This document shows, in pieces, positions 62,201-64,000 of a stretch of 64,000 nucleotides of DNA; the stretch's first letter is position 1, and each line of letters begins with the position of its first letter. The notes below the pieces were generated by a model. It was not told where the DNA came from. It made no database searches and worked only from the letters and a program-made list of their open reading frames with translations. Made by a program: the position numbers and the translations under genes. Source of the DNA: an uncultured Saprospiraceae bacterium (lineage in GTDB: Bacteria; Bacteroidota; Bacteroidia; Chitinophagales; Saprospiraceae); contig CALJPQ010000021.1 in assembly GCA_937980645.1 (NCBI GenBank), positions 1-64,000 on the forward strand, read 5' to 3'.

Positions 62201-64000
62201 CCTGAACAAACTGGCCCAACACCGCAAAGACATCCTGCTGGCAGAAGTGGTAGGGTGGCTGCATGACTATCGGAAGTGCTCAGAGGAGTTTCTAAAAAAT
62301 CAGGCCGATCATGGAGTCAGCCTGCCGAGGGACGAGATTATCAAAAGGTTTCCAGGATTACAAAACCTTTCCATAAACCTGCTTAACGAAAATACGTCCA
62401 TCCCGCAACTCTTGAACGAACGGAGGAAAACGAGTCCGCCATTTCTACTCGTCAGTTATCTTATTCGCGCACACAACACCTCTCATTTTGACAAGCAAGA
62501 ACCAGTTGGCGGTAAGCAGGGAAATTGTAAAATTCATTTGAGCACACCTTTTGGTTTTGAGAAATCCGTTCCTTCCGATCTTACATCGGCTCTTTGGGCA
62601 TTACCCTGGACAGATCTGAATGACAGAGAAAAGCAAAAACAAGCTATTGAGCCACTCCTCTCGCAAACCGTAGCCGACACTCGACGGCCTATCAATGAGG
62701 TCAACCTTTGGAGTTGGGGAATGCTGGTTGGCGCTCTGTATAAAGCGGCTCTGGCAGGTGCCCTACTGAACGGGAACGGGCAGTTCCAGAATGTTAAAGA
62801 CCTTCGCTGGCGGCTACTCAGTGTACGAATAGATGGCCTGAACTTTCTGCGTCAGGTGGAGAAGATACCCGACCTGCTGGCCAGAAAGGAGTTAATTTCG
62901 GATGCTCTGAACAAAGTGCAGAAACTCCTGGAGATTACCTATCCGATAGCCAGCGAGGTCTATCGAGATGAAAACGGGAGCATCTATGTGGTACCTGACC
63001 TCCAAGAAGACGTGTTAGAAAATGTAAAAGCAGACGGCAGGGCGCTCAAAGTCCTCATTCTTGATGCCTTCGCCGAAGGTACATTAAAGAACGACCCGAG
63101 CCTCCAAATAGGCGCAGAATGGATACCGCATGTCGGCTTAGAACAAAAACCCTGGTGGGGCCAGGACCCTGATTGGGAAAAAAATACAAAGTCAAACAGC
63201 AGTAGCAACGACGAATTACCAGACATTGCCAGCATTTTGTCTTCAAAGGCAATATCCATTGCTCAGGCAGACAAGATACATATTTACTGGCCAGCGTCTC
63301 AACCAACCGCTGAAATTTGCTCCGTATGCGGCATCAGACCACAAGGGCCAGACAGCAAATCTGCTGATAGACGAGTATGCAAAATTTGCGAAAAGCGCCG
63401 CGCCAATCGCTCTCAAGAATGGCTCCAATACCAGCAGAAACGTACCATTTGGTTGGATGAGGTGGCTGACCAAAACGGCCGGTTAGCCCTGATTACAGGG
63501 CGATTTTATCTAAAGCACTGGCTAGATGGAGCGCTATTGAAAACATTGTTCCTCATATTTCCCGCTGATCCGGAAAATACTCAATCAAAACCCATCACCA
63601 CCAAAACCCCCTCCTTCGCCCGCCTACGCCGCATTTGGGAAACCACCCAACGCTTCTGGCAGGAAGTGGACGAACAAATACAGGGTGAGTATCAAAGCCA
63701 GCGTATTCGCTTGCAAATAACAGGTAGCTTTATTCCTGACGACGAAAAGCCCCCCCTCTATCGTTACCACTCCTACGTGTTGGTCAAAGACCAGCTCAAG
63801 ATGAGCGTACTCTGGAATGGCAGCGCCTTCCTGTCGTGCGATAACTTAGAATACTCGAGCTCGAAGGAACAGCTGGGACAGCCTGTACAGGAATTTTTAG
63901 CCCAAACAAAGGAATTGACCGTTTACACGCCCTCCGAATACGGTGCGGGCAGCCGACGGATAGGAACCCTGCGGGAAATGCAGATAGAGGAGAAAGGCCG
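62193..64000 (+). CDS. csx11: Csx11-type Cas10 of the III-C system, partial (window end)
   Basis: An open frame of at least 602 codons that runs past the window, starting MYDLNKLAQHRKDILLAEV. H24-D25 in VVGWLHDYRKC is the HD nuclease signature. A zinc ribbon is present as C376-x-x-C379 ... C396-x-x-C399 (EICSVCGIRP and CKICEKRR). After it comes IWLDEVADQNGRLALITGRFYLKHWLDG, the Csx11 version of the first palm strand, with no DGDNMG pattern. The GGDD position was not reached before 64000, so palm inactivation is expected from the family, not seen. It is the large subunit that, with the upstream RAMPs, forms the III-C complex. cmr3 and cmr4 equivalents are expected just beyond the window. Confidence 0.88.
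   Translation, partial: MYDLNKLAQHRKDILLAEVVGWLHDYRKCSEEFLKNQADHGVSLPRDEIIKRFPGLQNLSINLLNENTSIPQLLNERRKTSPPFLLVSYLIRAHNTSHFDKQEPVGGKQGNCKIHLSTPFGFEKSVPSDLTSALWALPWTDLNDREKQKQAIEPLLSQTVADTRRPINEVNLWSWGMLVGALYKAALAGALLNGNGQFQNVKDLRWRLLSVRIDGLNFLRQVEKIPDLLARKELISDALNKVQKLLEITYPIASEVYRDENGSIYVVPDLQEDVLENVKADGRALKVLILDAFAEGTLKNDPSLQIGAEWIPHVGLEQKPWWGQDPDWEKNTKSNSSSNDELPDIASILSSKAISIAQADKIHIYWPASQPTAEICSVCGIRPQGPDSKSADRRVCKICEKRRANRSQEWLQYQQKRTIWLDEVADQNGRLALITGRFYLKHWLDGALLKTLFLIFPADPENTQSKPITTKTPSFARLRRIWETTQRFWQEVDEQIQGEYQSQRIRLQITGSFIPDDEKPPLYRYHSYVLVKDQLKMSVLWNGSAFLSCDNLEYSSSKEQLGQPVQEFLAQTKELTVYTPSEYGAGSRRIGTLREMQIEEKG

Noticed and set aside
1..64000. CRISPR array or leader near either type III locus
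   Set aside because: No regularly spaced 25-40 bp repeats were seen in any gap (15311-15620, 25198-25410, 57998-58125).
1..64000. tRNA and rRNA genes
   Set aside because: No gap contained a recognisable tRNA cloverleaf or rRNA segment when read by eye; an automated scan could still find a tRNA.

Overview
The window looks like a chromosomal segment of a fairly GC-rich member of the Bacteroidota, probably of the Saprospiria type. The evidence is a full gldKLMN type IX secretion (T9SS) core, two PorP/SprF genes, PorX, a PorE-like OmpA protein, a T9SS-sorted surface protein, and promoters of the TTG-N17-23-TAnnTTTG kind. The genus assignment is inference. No rRNA, tRNA or CRISPR array was seen.

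Layout. 0-2.2 kb is accessory: an AT-rich gene-free start, a loxP-shaped perfect inverted repeat, a tyrosine recombinase and a decayed IS66 transposase. 2.3-5.7 kb holds a Tat-exported PLP enzyme, an archaeal-type AAA ATPase with a nuclease-like tail behind a double palindromic operator, and a DUF6438 lipoprotein. 5.8-13.1 kb is a divergent cluster joining a membrane-anchored TPR-CHAT (caspase-like) protein, a PKD/beta-barrel protein and a lipoprotein with an ECF sigma factor and a TPR-bearing anti-sigma-like protein. A BrkB/YihY protein follows.

14.3-25.2 kb is a type III-B CRISPR-Cas effector locus with low GC: a divergent WYL regulator, cmr1, an HD-less but cyclase-competent cmr2/cas10, cmr3, a CARF-PD-(D/E)XK effector, cmr4, cmr5, cmr6, a CARF-HEPN Csx1 protein and a small putative ring-nuclease-like protein. 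It has no cas1, cas2, cas6 or array.

25.4-58 kb is mostly core: a T9SS cargo protein, subtilisin, LpxL-type acyltransferase, PorX, an HD phosphohydrolase, an ECF sigma factor, gldN-M-L-K, PorP/SprF with a YyaL-type thioredoxin protein, an M1 peptidase, Kup, a glycosyltransferase 9, a PorP/PorE pair, TyrS, 3-hydroxybutyryl-CoA dehydrogenase, TolC and threonine dehydrogenase.

58.1 kb to the window end is a second type III locus of the III-C kind, led by its own promoter: cmr1, an ABC/OLD-type AAA ATPase, a small TOPRIM-like protein, a short Cas11-like subunit, cmr6, and a Csx11-type Cas10 that runs off the end. The ATPase/TOPRIM pair is coupled by start-stop overlap and sits inside the effector operon. 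It is the strongest candidate for a little-described system here. The two type III loci look complementary: the III-B Cas10 keeps GGDD and lost HD, while Csx11 keeps an HD motif and belongs to a family with a degenerate palm domain.
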